Positions 12,246 to 24,300 of a stretch of DNA of 64,000 bases are shown in pieces. Both the position numbers and the translations under genes were made by a program. Numbering within the stretch: the first letter of the stretch is position 1; each line of letters opens with the position of its first letter. A model generated the notes under the pieces. The model had not been told where the DNA came from, did no database searches, and saw only the letters and a list, made by a program, of their open reading frames with translations. Source of the stretch: Elephas maximus indicus (Eukaryota > Chordata > Mammalia > Proboscidea > Elephantidae); assembly GCF_024166365.1 (NCBI RefSeq), contig NC_064826.1, positions 64,435,001-64,499,000 on the forward strand, given 5' to 3'.

Positions 12246-13266
12246 AAAAGAGGTACTTAAAGTATTAAAAAGCAAAGATGTCATCTTGAAGACTGTCATG
12301 GATTGAATTGTGTCCCCCCAAAAACTTGGTTAGGCCATGATTCCCAGTATTGCGTGGTTGTCTGCCATTTTGTGACTGTAATTTTATGTTGAGAGGATTA
12401 AATGGGATTGTAACACCACCCTTACTCAGGTCACCTCTCTGATCCAACATAAAGGGAGTTTCCCTGGGGTGTGGCACGCTCCATGTTTTATATCTTAAGA
12501 GATAAAAGGAAAGGGAAGCAAGCAGAGAGCTGGGGACTTCATACCACCAAGAAAGCAGCACCAGGAGCAGGGCACATCCTTTGGACCTGGGGTCCCTGCA
12601 CCTGAGAATCTCCTCAACCAAGGGAAGACTGAGGACCAGGACCTTCCTCCAGAGCCAATAGAGAGAGAAAGCCTTCCCCTGGAGCCAACACCCTGAATTT
12701 GGACTTAAAACGTACTAGATTGTGAGAAAATAAATTTCTCTTTGTTAAAGCCATCCACTTGCGGTATTTCTATTATGGCAGCACTAGATGACTAAGACAA
12801 AAACTAAGGTGCGCCTGACCAAAGCCATGGTATTTTCAATCACCTCATACACATGTGAAAGCTGGACAATGAATAAGGAAGGCTGAAGAAGAATTGATGC
12901 ATTTGAATTACGGAGTTGGTGAAGAATATTGAATATAACATGGGCTGCCAGAACAATCATATCTGTTTTGGACGAAGTACAGCCAGAATCCACCTTAGAA
13001 GGGAAGATGGCAAACTTCATCTTACATACTTTGAACATGTTATCAGGAGGGACCAGTCCCTGGAGAAGGACATCATACTTAGTGAAGAGTCAGTAAAAAA
13101 GAGAAAGGCCCTCAAGGAGATAGATTGACACAGTGGTTGCAACAACGAGCTCAAACATAGCAAGGATTGTGAGAATGCTACAGGACCAGGAAATGTTTTC
13201 TTCTGTTGTACATAGGGTTCCCATGAGTTGGAACCTACTCAACGGCACCTGCCAACAACAACATTC
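12246..13266 (+). mobile_element. RTE LINE 3' end, split by a MaLR LTR
   Basis: Starts in the 'aaagtattaaaaagcaaag' region of the RTE ORF and resumes after the LTR with 'actaaggtgcgcctgacc'. It runs to the RTE tail 'ctactcaacggcacctg' at about 13250. Inserted in the DNA transposon at 11625-13336. Confidence 0.8.
12294..12799 (+). mobile_element. MaLR-type solo LTR
   Basis: Begins tgtcatggattgaattgtg and ends gatgactaagaca. The flanks aagac (12289-12293) and aaaac (12800-12804) match at four of five positions, as expected for a 5-bp duplication. It interrupts the RTE exactly within 'gaagac|taagg', so it is the youngest layer of the nest. Confidence 0.85.
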
Positions 13267-13936
13267 AACATACATCAAAACCGACTTACAATGGAATTAT
13301 CAGAAAGGAACCTTGTAGTAAGTCGGGGGCTACCTGTGTATATATTTCCAAGATTGTACATATTAGAGGATGAATTGGAAAGCCCTGAAGATTTGTTAAT
13401 GTTCTCACTGTTCATAATATCTTCTTATTCCCAGGAAAAACACTGATCAAATCCTTATAAAATAATTATGTATTGTCCCCACAATAGAGATTTTACTCTC
13501 TTCAATTTCAATATCGTCAGTTACTATAATAAATTATCCATAACCATTTCATCTCACTGGTAAATTATCTCTGCTGTCTTCTGATACTTGCCAAAAGGCT
13601 TGGAGGTTAGAATTTTTTGCCGTCAACAAAGAAGGTCAATTTTAAATTTTCATGGAAAGAACTATACCAGGTACTTTTAACTGTTGGTATTTGAGTGACT
13701 AGGCTTATGAGTATCAGCTCTGAAGCATAAAGATGACAGTGCTTGGACAATTGAGAGATATACCTGGGAACTCAGTTGGCATTTCCAGAATTCTTTTTAG
13801 TACAGAAACAGATAACATCATGAAAGCAACCAGATGACCCAAGACTCAGCAGAATAAGAAATGACCACGTAAAACTAAATGAACTGGTATGGATAATTTT
13901 ATGGGAGTTATTTGGTTTGAAATACTGTTGGTATTT

Positions 13937-14085
13937 GTACTCGTTTCCTTTGGCTGCCGTCACAAACTACCATAAACTAGTGGCTTAAAACAAGAGAAAA
14001 TTATTCTCTTATAGTTCAGGAGGTCAGAAGTCCAAAATCAAGGCATCATCAGAGTTGGTTCCTTCTGTTTTGGGACTTTAAGAAA
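13937..14085 (-). mobile_element. MLT1/MaLR LTR fragment
   Basis: The text 'gtttcctttggctgccgtca' and 'tggttccttctgttttggga' is the reverse strand of an MLT1-type LTR. Truncated. Confidence 0.65.
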
Positions 14086-14223
14086 AAAGGAATTCACCAG
14101 AATCTGTAAGTAATGAAGGTAAAATCTGGTGGGTAGATTTTTCTTGGGCTTGGTTTATTAGCCTTGAGATAGAAGAAAAAATAATAGAGGCCTTTAAACT
14201 ACCCAATCCTATCTTCCTTAAAA

Positions 14224-14424
14224 GGAGCCCTGGTGGCACAACAGTTAAGTGCTCAGCTGCTAACTTAAGGGTTGGAGGTTTGAACTCACTCAGCTGCTCT
14301 GTGGTAGAAAGACCTAGCAGTTTGTTCCCATAAGGATTACGGCCTACAAAACCCTATGGGGTAGTTCTACTCTGCCACATAGGGACATTCTGAGGCAAAA
14401 TTAACTCAAGGGCACCTAACAACG
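14224..14424 (+). mobile_element. AfroSINE with RTE-like tail
   Basis: The head 'ggagccctggtggcacaac' and body are AfroSINE, but the 3' end is 'gggcacctaacaacgac', the tail type of the RTE elements. A degenerate flank repeat (tcttccttaaa / tattccttagt) may be the target duplication. Confidence 0.8.
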
Positions 14425-14934
14425 ACAGCATATTCCTTAGTGAAATTACCCAGACTATCTGGCCTTTGTGGTTACTCAATACTGAATACTCAAGAAGGCT
14501 ATAAGTTAACTAATACCTCTTGCTGAACAATTTATCCAGTCAGTCCAAAACATAATTAAACCAGTCTTTTTTGTGTGCTATCAATAGCATTCTATAGAGA
14601 TTATATATGATCAAAAAAGAGGACTTTTATTTAAATTATTAAAATTATTTAAAACTTGGAAATAAGGCAAAAAAGTGGGTGGCATGACCTTTTAATGTCT
14701 TATTGGAGTTTGTTTAACAAGGGCAACCAAGGATTATTTAGGTATCTAAGGGAATGTATCTGTGTTTGACTTGGCTAGTTTCTATTAAACACCTAGTCCT
14801 ATGAAATATATATTAATTTGCAGATATTGACTGGTACAGAGCAGATTTAAGAACAACTGCTGGTGAATTTACCAGCAACAATGAAGTTTGACAATAAAGT
14901 TTGAAGGAAGAAACAATCTTTTATTGAGGATCGC

Positions 14935-15150
14935 CGAAATGTCAAGAACTGTACATTACTCGCTTAGTCATAAAAACAACCTTGAGTGATAGGTGTTATT
15001 ACCATCATTTTACAAGTAAGAAGATTGAAGTTCAACAGGTAAAATGACTTGCCACAGATTATTTAGCTAGTAAATGGTAGTGCCAGATGTCAAACCCCCG
15101 AACATTCTTTCAAAACCTACGCTTTTTTTACTACATTATTCTACCCCCGT
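14935..15150 (+). mobile_element. MIR SINE
   Basis: 'accatcattttacaagtaag', 'aaaatgacttgccacagatt' and 'tagctagtaaatggtag' follow the MIR consensus order. Confidence 0.75.
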
Positions 15151-17002
15151 AGTAAAAACTTTTCTAAGGACCGCAAAGTTATATCTGCCACTTCTGCAAA
15201 CTGAAAATGATATCTAAATGTCACTAAAAAATAAGTTAGTTAGAAAGGCAGAATTTCATGATGGGAAATTTAAGAGTACGTTCTGTGCACACAGAGTAAA
15301 AAGATCTATGAGTCATCTCCTGCAACCCACGAAGTGTTTAGTTGAAGATTGCTTTTCATCATCTTGCTAGATGGCAATCAGAAGCATGTGGGACAAAGTA
15401 TCCCTTAGGAAAACTGGCTAAAGAATAAATCATTTAAAGTGCTTTACTGATACATTTTCACACACTCCTGTGAGCTACACAATCCCACACAGAAAGCAAT
15501 CCTAAATTGTTTACATTCAAAGGTAATACAATGTAAAGTCCAAGGCTAAGATGCCGCTAACAGCATTAGACTTAACCGAGGCCCCGTGCAGTTCTGGCCA
15601 TTTCAGCCGAAATACCACTAACTTAATTAACCTCTATTGTTTTCTTTAACCTGTTTAATGAAAATGTCACTACCGTTTTGACCGGAAGGCTGTGAAACCA
15701 GGCAGGTCATTTAGAATTTTCTTCTCTCCTTCAAATTGCCCCAGTCTGATCTGATCCTTGGCTAACATCATTCACCTTAGAAACAATCAGAGATATTCAT
15801 ATCTGCCTTCCCTAAGGGGCACACAGTGCCTTTTGAAAGCAGTGAACTGTGAATTTCCAGCTAATTTAAAATAACTATTGTACAGAAAGTAAAATTCGTC
15901 TTAGCCTTTGAGGAAGACCCAGGGCAAAATTGTTGTTATACTACCATCCAACCCCTTCCCCCATCCCTTTACATTTTTTTAACTTAATGGTAAGTGTTGA
16001 TTTCACCTGGAAAAATATAACAGCAAACATGTCATTTGGGGATGGAATTGGTGATGTCCTTTTTTAACTCTCTGTCCAAGAGAAAAGAGTACTAACGGTG
16101 GTGGATGGGGAAGAATTGCACACATGAAAATTTACCGTGATTGTATACTCTAGGTTTTCATTTACTTTTAAACATACTTCAATGCAAACCAGAATGAACT
16201 GAAGAAACATTGTGATAATCTTTCCTAAACTTATTCCTACTTCAATCTTCCGTATGTTAGCAAGTGGTCCCTGCAGCCACCAGTTGCTCAAGCCAGAAAC
16301 CCAAGTCACCCTTGATTCTCCCTCTCCTTCATCTCCCACATGCAATCCATCAGCAAGTTTTGTCAGTTTTACTCTAAAGTCTGATACCAATCTGTGGACT
16401 TTTCTCTCACCCCTTCTGCTTTCACCTTCGTCCAAGCCATTAAGACAAATGAGACGCCTATGGTAGGGAGTGAAAAGCTTTCTCAGAACTGCTAGTTGGG
16501 AAACATCACAATTAGTAGTAGGAAGAAACAAGACAGAAGAGAAGTTAAAAAAGTGGAAAAGCAAAATACACTCAGGTTAAGTAGAGAATTTAGACAGAAT
16601 GGATCAGAAGTCTAAGCCTGAATCTCAACTGCTTCCAAACTGAAGAAGGACGCCTGTGACCTCAGAGTGAATTCAGGATGGGTTTATAAACTGAAGAATA
16701 TTATTTCATGGATGAAATGCTTACTTTCTACAACTTCCAAATGATTATTGAGAAGATTTCTGTATAATTTTTTTCAAAGTAGTATTTTCCAGAATTAAAA
16801 AACAAAAACTAATAAACATAAAATAATTGAGTGATGCTTTGGAATATTTTGTTTATTCTTTGAATCTGTTTTCAGAATAGTTACATAAATACAAATAGGA
16901 TATTTGATTTGGTTTGGTTTGATTTTTGGCACACTCAACTTGATCAAAGGATCCGAAGGCCGATATTTAAATTCAACTTGAAAAAAAAGAATGTTTTTTT
17001 TA
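15151..17002. other. Intergenic, mostly unassigned
   Basis: The part at 16212-16460 ('cccacatgcaatccatcagc') looks like a common diverged interspersed repeat that I cannot name. The 166-codon minus-strand frame at 16064-16564 crosses it and is not credible as a gene. Confidence 0.45.
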
Positions 17003-17068
17003 TCTCCTATAGGGCCCCTATGAGTTGGAACTGACTCAACAGCAATGGGTTTGGTTTGGTTGGTATAG
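17003..17068 (+). mobile_element. AfroSINE 3' tail fragment
   Basis: Only the tail remains: 'cctatgagttggaactgact' then 'agcaatgggtttggtttgg'. Confidence 0.7.
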
Positions 17069-17639
17069 GTAATTGACACCTCATTTAGACAAGCAAAAAA
17101 TCAGTTTGGGAAATACTTCTATGTCCTATAATCTTGAAAATTCTGAGAAGAAAAGTATCTCGATTTCTTCCAATGTTTTTTATTAAATGATATTTAATCT
17201 GAATTTAAGAAATATTCATCAGTATTTACTAAGTTCAAGGCATATCTATGCATTAAAAAATACTTTTTTTAAAGAGGATATAATTATACTTTCATAAAGA
17301 TATAAAATGAACATTTTATTTAACTCATTAATTAATGAGGGAACCAATAAGACATTATAACTGGTTCAAAGGACAATTCAAAGAGCCACACATATATAAA
17401 AAAAAAAAGATTTTTTTTTCTTTTACACATATATAGGTCATCAAAAATGCTAAAATAAATTTGCTTAATAGATGTAAAATTTCAAAACTGCTTCATGTCC
17501 ACAAGGCCATAATAAATTGAATCTCACAGAGATGTAATTTGCATTCCTGTGGACATGAGTCATTTGTGTTACTACGAGTATTCTATAATTTACAACAATA
17601 TAAAATAACTCAAAGATCATAAAAGTGTTAAAAAGTTGG

Positions 17640-17880
17640 GAATTCACCTGTTCCAATAGGAAACCATTAAAGGTTTTAAGCAGTGAAATGATAAGATCAA
17701 ACATAAGTATTAGATAAATTATTCTAGCAGCAATCAGAAAAGAAGAGATTGAAAAAGTGAGAAATTAGAGGCAAAGAGGCCAGTAGAAGAAGCCTGTTGC
17801 AATGTCAGTTTGGAGCCTAAATCACAGTAGTCCGAAGAGAAAGAAAGTGCTTTTCAGAAGGCAGAATAAATATGATACAG
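17640..17880 (+). repeat. Ancient interspersed repeat, family unassigned
   Basis: 'aggaaaccattaaaggtttt' followed by 'gcagtgaaatgataagatca' aligns with copies at 49530-50130 and 54933-56340 in this window. Widespread in mammals as I recall it, but I cannot name the family with confidence. Confidence 0.5.
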
Positions 17881-17895
17881 TGATTCATTAGGTAA

Positions 17896-18125
17896 GTTGT
17901 TGTTGTTAGGTGCCATTGAGTCAATTTCTACTCACAGTGACACCAAGTGACAGATTTAGAACTACCCCAAAAGGTTTTCTAGGCTGTAATCCTACAAAAA
18001 AAAAAAATTTTTTTTTTTTTTTTTTTTTAATCTTATGGAAGCAGATCTCCAAGTCTTTTCTCCCACTGAGCAGGTGGGTTTGAACTGCCAAACTTTCTTT
18101 TCGCAGCCTGGCTCCTTCATTAAGT
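17896..18125 (-). mobile_element. AfroSINE with (GTT)n tail and internal A/T tract
   Basis: Begins 'gttgttgttgttaggtgcca', the reverse of an RTE-type tail, and continues into the SINE body. About 12 A then more than 20 T are embedded at 17996-18029, which is absent from other copies. Confidence 0.75.
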
Positions 18126-18160
18126 AGGAAACTTCAATATTTTTGACTGTGCACTCAAAT

Positions 18161-18898
18161 TGTTGCCGGGTTAAAATCCCAGGTTTTGCTTGGTGTGACT
18201 TGTTACAGCCAATAAACAAGAGGCCAAGGTGCGAGATCAGAAAGACGCTTTTATTTCATTGTACAAGGAAGGGAGCAATGGGAGCTGTTGCCTCCAAAAC
18301 TGCTTACGGGCAGCTGGGGGCCATGGGCTTTTACAGATAGCAGACAAGGAAATGTAATCATGAATATTCAGGACTGACCTTCCCGCAGGCACTCGGGGCT
18401 TGGGAATGACTATGTGTTTTATCTAGGCAAGGGTTCAATTCCCCCCCACCCCAATGGAAAATGAGGTTGATTTTCAGTCATTAAGGTGTTAAGCCTCTAC
18501 CCAGAGGCAGGTTGAGGCCGTCTATGGCCCATTCTGGAAACCCTGGTGGCATAGTGTTTAAGAACTACGGCTGCTATCCAAAAGATCAGCAGTTTAAATC
18601 CACCAGGTGCTCCTTGGAAGTGCTATGGGGCAGTTCTACTCTGTCCTTTAGGGTCACTATGAGTTGGAATTAACGCAACAGCAACAGGCTTTTTTATTTT
18701 TTTTTATGGCCCATTCTTGTCAAGGGCAATTTTTGGCCCTTTCTACAGCTATCTTGTCAAAGTTTCAGAAGAACGCGTGGCCTATTCTGTTCAGCGTAAA
18801 AAGATAAGCCAGGATAAGCGTCTCTTAAAAGGGTTGGGCTCTGAGGCTGCCTGGCTCAAAATCAGTTAAAAATTTGACAGCATGAGCTCCCTACAACA
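18161..18898 (-). mobile_element. Endogenous retrovirus solo LTR, interrupted by a SINE
   Basis: Read on the minus strand it starts tgttgtagggagctc and ends cccggcaaca, and has an AATAAA-type signal (complement of 'cttttatttc' near 18250). No gag, pol or env sequence is present. The flanks do not show a matching duplication, so the borders are provisional. An AfroSINE occupies 18536-18704. Confidence 0.65.
18536..18704 (+). mobile_element. AfroSINE with perfect 13-bp target duplication
   Basis: tatggcccattct flanks it at 18523-18535 and 18705-18717. The head, body and T-rich tail are complete. Confidence 0.9.
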
Positions 18899-18944
18899 TA
18901 TGCATGCTTATTTAGTTAAAAATTATGTGCTACTCTACTAATGT

Positions 18945-19123
18945 AGGAGCCTGGCTGCACAGTGGTTAAGTGCTCAGCTGCTAACCAAAAGGTTGATGGT
19001 TCGAACCTGCCAGCCACTCCACAGGAGAAAGATGTGGCAGTCGGCTTCTGTAAAGTATTCTGCCCTGTAGGGTTGCTGTGAGTCAGAACTGACTCCACAG
19101 CAGTGGGTTTCGTTTGGTTTTAG
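18945..19123 (+). mobile_element. AfroSINE
   Basis: Longer subtype containing the 'aggagaaagatgtggcagtc' segment, ending 'cagtgggtttcgtttgg'. Confidence 0.85.
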
Positions 19124-19410
19124 TCCACTGATATACTAATATAATACGTATAATTTGAAACATTCACACATGCTTACAAACTTTTTTTTTTTTTTTTTTG
19201 CTCTCACGGAATAAATGTTTCATTCATGTTTCGAAATGTCTTGCTAATTGTGATGACTTCACATCAGTCATAACTTTTATCTTAAAGTACAATACACTTA
19301 CAGCAGGATTCAGGGTTAAGAATGAGTAGATGTAAATCCTCATTTCAAATAGTCTTGATAATTTCTTTTTGGTTTGGTTTCTTGTCATATTTAAGTTGTC
19401 ATCATATATA

Positions 19411-19568
19411 TTGTTGTTGTTGTTAGGTGCCATTGAGTCGGTTCTGACTCATAGTGACCCTATAGGACAGAGCAGAACTGCCCCATAGGGTTTCCAAGGA
19501 GCGGCTGATGGATTTGAACTGCCGACCTTTTGGTTAGCAGCCATGCTCTTAACCACCACTCCACCAGA
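19411..19568 (-). mobile_element. AfroSINE with (GTT)n tail
   Basis: Reads 'ttgttgttgttgttaggtgc' at the left (3' tail) and ends with the tRNA-like head at 'ccactccaccagag'. Confidence 0.85.
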
Positions 19569-19622
19569 GATATGTGTGTATATATATATATGTATGTGTG
19601 TGTGTGTGTTTATGTACGTATA
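19569..19622. repeat. (TA)n/(TG)n microsatellite
   Basis: Alternating TA then TG units lying between two reverse-oriented SINEs. Confidence 0.85.
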
Positions 19623-19788
19623 AACCAAAACCAAACCCGTTGCTGTTGAGTTGATTCCAACTTATAGCGGCCCTAAAGGACAGAGTAGAACTGCCCCATA
19701 TGGTTTCCAAGGAGTGCCTGGTGGATTTGAACTGCCGACCTTTTGGTTAGCAGCCATAGCTCTTAACCACTACACCAACAAGGTTTCC
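19623..19788 (-). mobile_element. AfroSINE
   Basis: Complete reverse copy from 'aaaccaaaaccaaacccgtt' to 'accaacaaggtttcc', with AT/GT microsatellite on both sides. Confidence 0.88.
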
Positions 19789-19862
19789 ATATATATACAT
19801 ACATGTATATATGTATTTGTATATATATACACTATATATATATATACAAATATATATAAAAT
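19789..19862. repeat. (TA)n/(ATAC)n microsatellite
   Basis: Alternating TA with ATAC and ATGT units. Confidence 0.85.
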
Positions 19863-20559
19863 ATAATGTAGTTGATGAAGAGCTTGTACTAGGACCAGAA
19901 GATTCCACTGTGCATATTATTCTTATTTGCCCGTGCTTGTATGACTAGTATTATCTTGAATTCATAATTCCCTTACAAGAATTTTTAAAGTCATTTTCCA
20001 TTTTGTGAGTTAGTTAAAAGTAGGTATTATAATGTGAATCCATGTGATGGGCTCTTAGATACAATATGCTGCAAGTGAACAAATATACAAACCACTGTCA
20101 ATCCTTCCACAGGTGTGAACTCCCATGGTCCTCAGGATACATCTCCGAGTGCAATTGAATGACTCTACATATAGACTCTATGTATAGACCAAGTCAGGGT
20201 ACCAGAGGCAGTCCTTATATTAAAGTGAAGTATTATTTTATTGTAGTTAGGAATTAACTATAAGTGGAAGTTTTAGTACTTCGTTCTGACTCATCTTGTG
20301 AACACATCTTCCTTTGAAAATCCATACTTTAGATAAGGCAGATGAGAAAGAAGATGAGGCAAAGGTTAGCAGGAATAACTTGAAGAACAGTGATGTAAAT
20401 GAACCAAATGATAAACCTAACAGGCTGAACAGATGTGGAAGGAAATTAAAATTTTGATTTCCAACACATTGAGTTTGAGGCACCATGGGACATTCATGTG
20501 AAATTATCCCTAAGGTATGTGTAAGGAGAGGCGTGGAGGACATTCAAGGAATCCAGGTT
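19863..20559. other. Intergenic, nothing recognised
   Basis: No supported feature. Confidence 0.45.
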
Positions 20560-20976
20560 GCATATATGGATCGGGAATGATATTTGAAGCCAACTTTTAA
20601 GTTAGATTTCCCAAGAAAGAGAGAAGCAGACAATTGAGAAAACCTTGAAAAGTACTTTTATGGGGTTTGAAAAGCAAGAGGACTCTTCTTAGAGATGCAC
20701 AGGAAAGTTAAGAGGAGAGTCAGAGGGATGTAGTGTCACGGAAGTCAGAAGAGAAGATGTTAAGAAAGCAAATGTTTAGACTATGCTGCACAGTCAAGAT
20801 GCATAAAGCTAAGATGAAGACATTGGATTTGGTAATTTAGAATGTGATAGATATTTGAGTTATTTCAATAAATAGGAACAGGAGTCAGTTTTCAAGTGTT
20901 TAAGGGACCAATAACAAGTAAAAAATAATAATAATGGGAATGTTGAGGTCGTTGTTAGGTGCTGTCTAGTGACACC

Positions 20977-21350
20977 TTGAATTGTGGTGTTAGAGAAAAA
21001 TACTGAATATACCACGGACTGCCAAAAGAACAAACAAATCTGTCTTGGAACAAGTACAACCAGAATACTCCCTAGAAGCAAGGATGGTAAGACCACATTT
21101 CACATAATTTGGACATGTTGTCAGGAGGGTTCAGTCCCTGAAGAAGGACATCATGCTTGGTAAAGTAGAGGGTCAGTGAAAAAGAGGAAGACCCTCAATG
21201 AGATGGACTGACACAGTGGCTGCAACAACGGGCTTAAGCATAACAACGATTGTGAGGATGGTGCAGTACCGGGCAGTGTTTCATTCTGCTGTACACAGGG
21301 TCTTTATGAGTCAGAACATACTCAATGGCACCTAACAACAACAACAACGA
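20977..21350 (+). mobile_element. RTE LINE 3' end
   Basis: Runs from 'ttgaattgtggtgttagag' to 'atggcacctaacaacaac'. A 29-base piece at 20948-20976 looks like the reverse of an RTE tail. It lies tail to tail with the reverse copy that begins at 21353. Confidence 0.85.
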
Positions 21351-21352
21351 CA

Positions 21353-24300
21353 AAAGTTGATTCTGACTCATAGTGACCCTATGTACAATAAAACGAAACA
21401 CTGCCTGGTCTTGCGCCATCCTCCCAATCATTGCTATGTTTGAACCCATTGTTGCAGCCACTGTGTCAATCCATCTTGTTGAGGGGCTTCTTCTTTTTCA
21501 CTGACTGTCCACATTATCAAGCATAATGTCATTCTCCAGGGACTGGTCCCTCCTGATAACATGTCCAAAGTACATGAGACAAAGTCTCCAAATCCTGGCT
21601 TCTAAGGAACATTCTGGCTATATTCTTTCAAGACAGACTTGTTTGTTCTTCAAGCAACATCATAATTCATGAAGGCATCAATTTGATTTAGGTCTTCCTT
21701 ATTCATTGTCCAGCTTTCACATGCATATGAGGCAATTGAAAATATCATGGCCTGGGTCAGGCACACCTTAGTCCTCAAACTGACATCATTGCTTTTCAAT
21801 ACTTTAAAGAGGTCCATTGCAGCAGATTTGCCCAATGTAATACATCATTTGATTTCTTGACTGCTGCTTCCATGGGCATTCGTTGTGGATCCAAGCAACA
21901 GGAAATCCTTGACAACTTCAACCTTTTCTCTATCATCATGTTGCTTACTGGTCCAGTTGTGAGAATTTTTATTTTATGTTGAGGTATAATCCATACTGAA
22001 GGGTGTAGCCTTTGATCTTCCTCAGTAAGTACTTCAAGTCCTCTTTGCTTTCAGCAAGCGAGGTTGTGTCACCTGCATATCACAGGTTATTAATGAGTTT
22101 TCCTCCAATCCTGCTGCTCCATTTTTCTTCATATAGTCCAGCTTCTTGGATTATTTCCCCAGCGTACACACTGAATAAGTATGGTGAAAGACACAACCCG
22201 GATGCACACCTTTCCTGACTTTAAACAGAACAGTATCCCCTTGTTCTGTCCGAATGGCTGCCTCGGGGTCTGTCAACAGGTTCCTTGTGACCAAATTGAG
22301 TGTTGTGGAATTTCCTTTCTTTGCAATGTTATCTATAATTTATTGTGATTGATGCAGTTGAATGCCTTTGCATAGTCAATAAAACATAGGTAAACATATT
22401 TCTGGTATTCTGTGCTTTCAGCCAAGACCCATCTGACATTAGCAACGATATCCCTCACCCCATGTCCTCTTCTGAACCTGGTTTGAATTTCTGGCAGTTC
22501 CCTGTAGATGGATTGCTGCAAACATTTTTTTAAAATTATCTTCAGGAAAATTTTACTTGTGTGTGATATTAATGACGTTGTTGTTGTTGTTAGGTGCTGT
22601 CGAGTCAGTTTCGACTTACAGCAATCCTATGTCCCATAGAACGAAACACTGCTACGTCCTGTGCCATGCTCAGAACATTGTTATGCTTGAGCCATTGCTG
22701 TAGCCACTGTGTCAATCCATCTCACTGAGGGACTTCCTTTTTTCCACTGACCCTGTATTTTACCAAGCATGATGTCCTTCTCCAGGGAATGATTCCTCCT
22801 GATAACATGCCCAAAGTATTTAAGACTCAGTCTCACCTTCCTTGCTTCTAAGGAGCATTCTGGTTGTACTTCTTTCAGGACAGATTTGTTCGTTCTTTTG
22901 GCAGTCCATGGTATATTCAATATTCTTTGCCAACATCACAATTCAAAGGTGTCAATTCTTTGGTCTTCCTTATTCATTGTCTAGCTTTTGCATGCATATT
23001 ATGCAACTGAAAATAGCATGGCTGAGATCAAGGGCACCTTAGTCTTCAAGGTGACATCTTTGCTTTTCAACACTTTAAAGAGGTCCTTTGCAGCAGATTT
23101 GCACAATGCAATGTTTGTTGAAACATCTCAATTCATTTTCTGTCAATTCCTGACGCCTTGTTTTTCACCAATGCCTTCAGTGCAGCTTGGACTTCTTCCT
23201 TCGGTACCATCGGTTCCTGATCATATGCTGCCTCTTGAAATGGTTGAATGTTGACCAATTTTTTTTTTGGTATAATGGCTCTGTGTAGTCCTTCCATCTT
23301 CTTGTGATGCTTCCTGTGTCATTTAATATTTTCCCCATAGAATCCTTCACTATCGCAACTTGAGGCTTGAATTTTTTCTTCAGTTCTTTCAGCTTGCAAA
23401 ATGCTGAGCACACTCTTCCTTTCTGGTTTTCTATCTCCAGATCTTTGCACATCATTATAATACTTTACTTTGTCTTCTCAAGTCGCCCTTTGAAATCTTC
23501 TGTTCAGTTATTTTACTTCATCATTTCTTCCTTTTGCTTTAGCTGCCTGACATTCAAGAGCAAGTTTCAGAGTCTCTTCTGACATCCATTTTTGTCTTTT
23601 CTTTCTTTCCTCAAAAGACAACTGGGGAAGAGCTGCCTCCTCAAAGTAGAGTAGACCTTAATGACATGGATGGAGTCAAGCTTTTGGGACCTTCATTTGC
23701 TGATATGACATGAATCAAAATGAGAATAAACAGCTGTAAACATCCATTAATAATCAGAACATGGAATGTATGAACTATGAATCTAGGAAAATTGGAAGTC
23801 ATCAAAAATGAAAAAGAATACATAAACATCTATATCCTAGGCATTAGTGAGCTGAAAGGGACTGGTATCGGCCATCTTGAATCCGAGAATGATATGGTCT
23901 ACTATGCTGGCAATGACAACTTGAAGAGGAATGGCACTGTATTCATTACCAAAAAGAACATTTCAAGATCTGGTCTAAAATACAATGCTGTCAGTGATAG
24001 GAAAATAATCATATGCCTACAAAGAAGACAACTTAATACAACTCTTATTGAAATTTACACACCAACCACTAATGTCAAAGATGAAGAATTACTGGTGATT
24101 GGAATGCAAAAGTTGGAAACAAAGAAGGAGGATAGGTAATTGGGAAATATGGCCTTGGTGATCGAAACGATGCCGGAGATCGATCACAGAACTTTAAAAG
24201 ATCAACAACTTCTTCGTTGCAAATACCTTTTCTCACCAATGTAAATAGCAACTATATACAGGGGCCTTGCCAGATGGAATACACATCTGCAAAAAGAGAG

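Larger units (their letters stand above)
11625..13336. mobile_element. DNA transposon (Tigger/mariner-like MITE) carrying later insertions
   Basis: The left terminus is caggtagtccctgactta and the right terminus is its imperfect inverse (reverse complement caggtagcccccgactta). A TA lies at the left flank; the right flank reads 'tgta', so the TA duplication is imperfect. The original element is 11625-12245 plus 13267-13336, about 690 bp, and was split by an RTE. The internal sequence has no intact transposase. Confidence 0.7.

Noticed and set aside
16064-16564. 166-codon minus-strand frame
   Set aside because: No recognisable domain or splice context, and it crosses diverged repeat-like sequence.
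23777-24139. 120-codon open frame
   Set aside because: Endonuclease part of the inverted RTE 5' segment.
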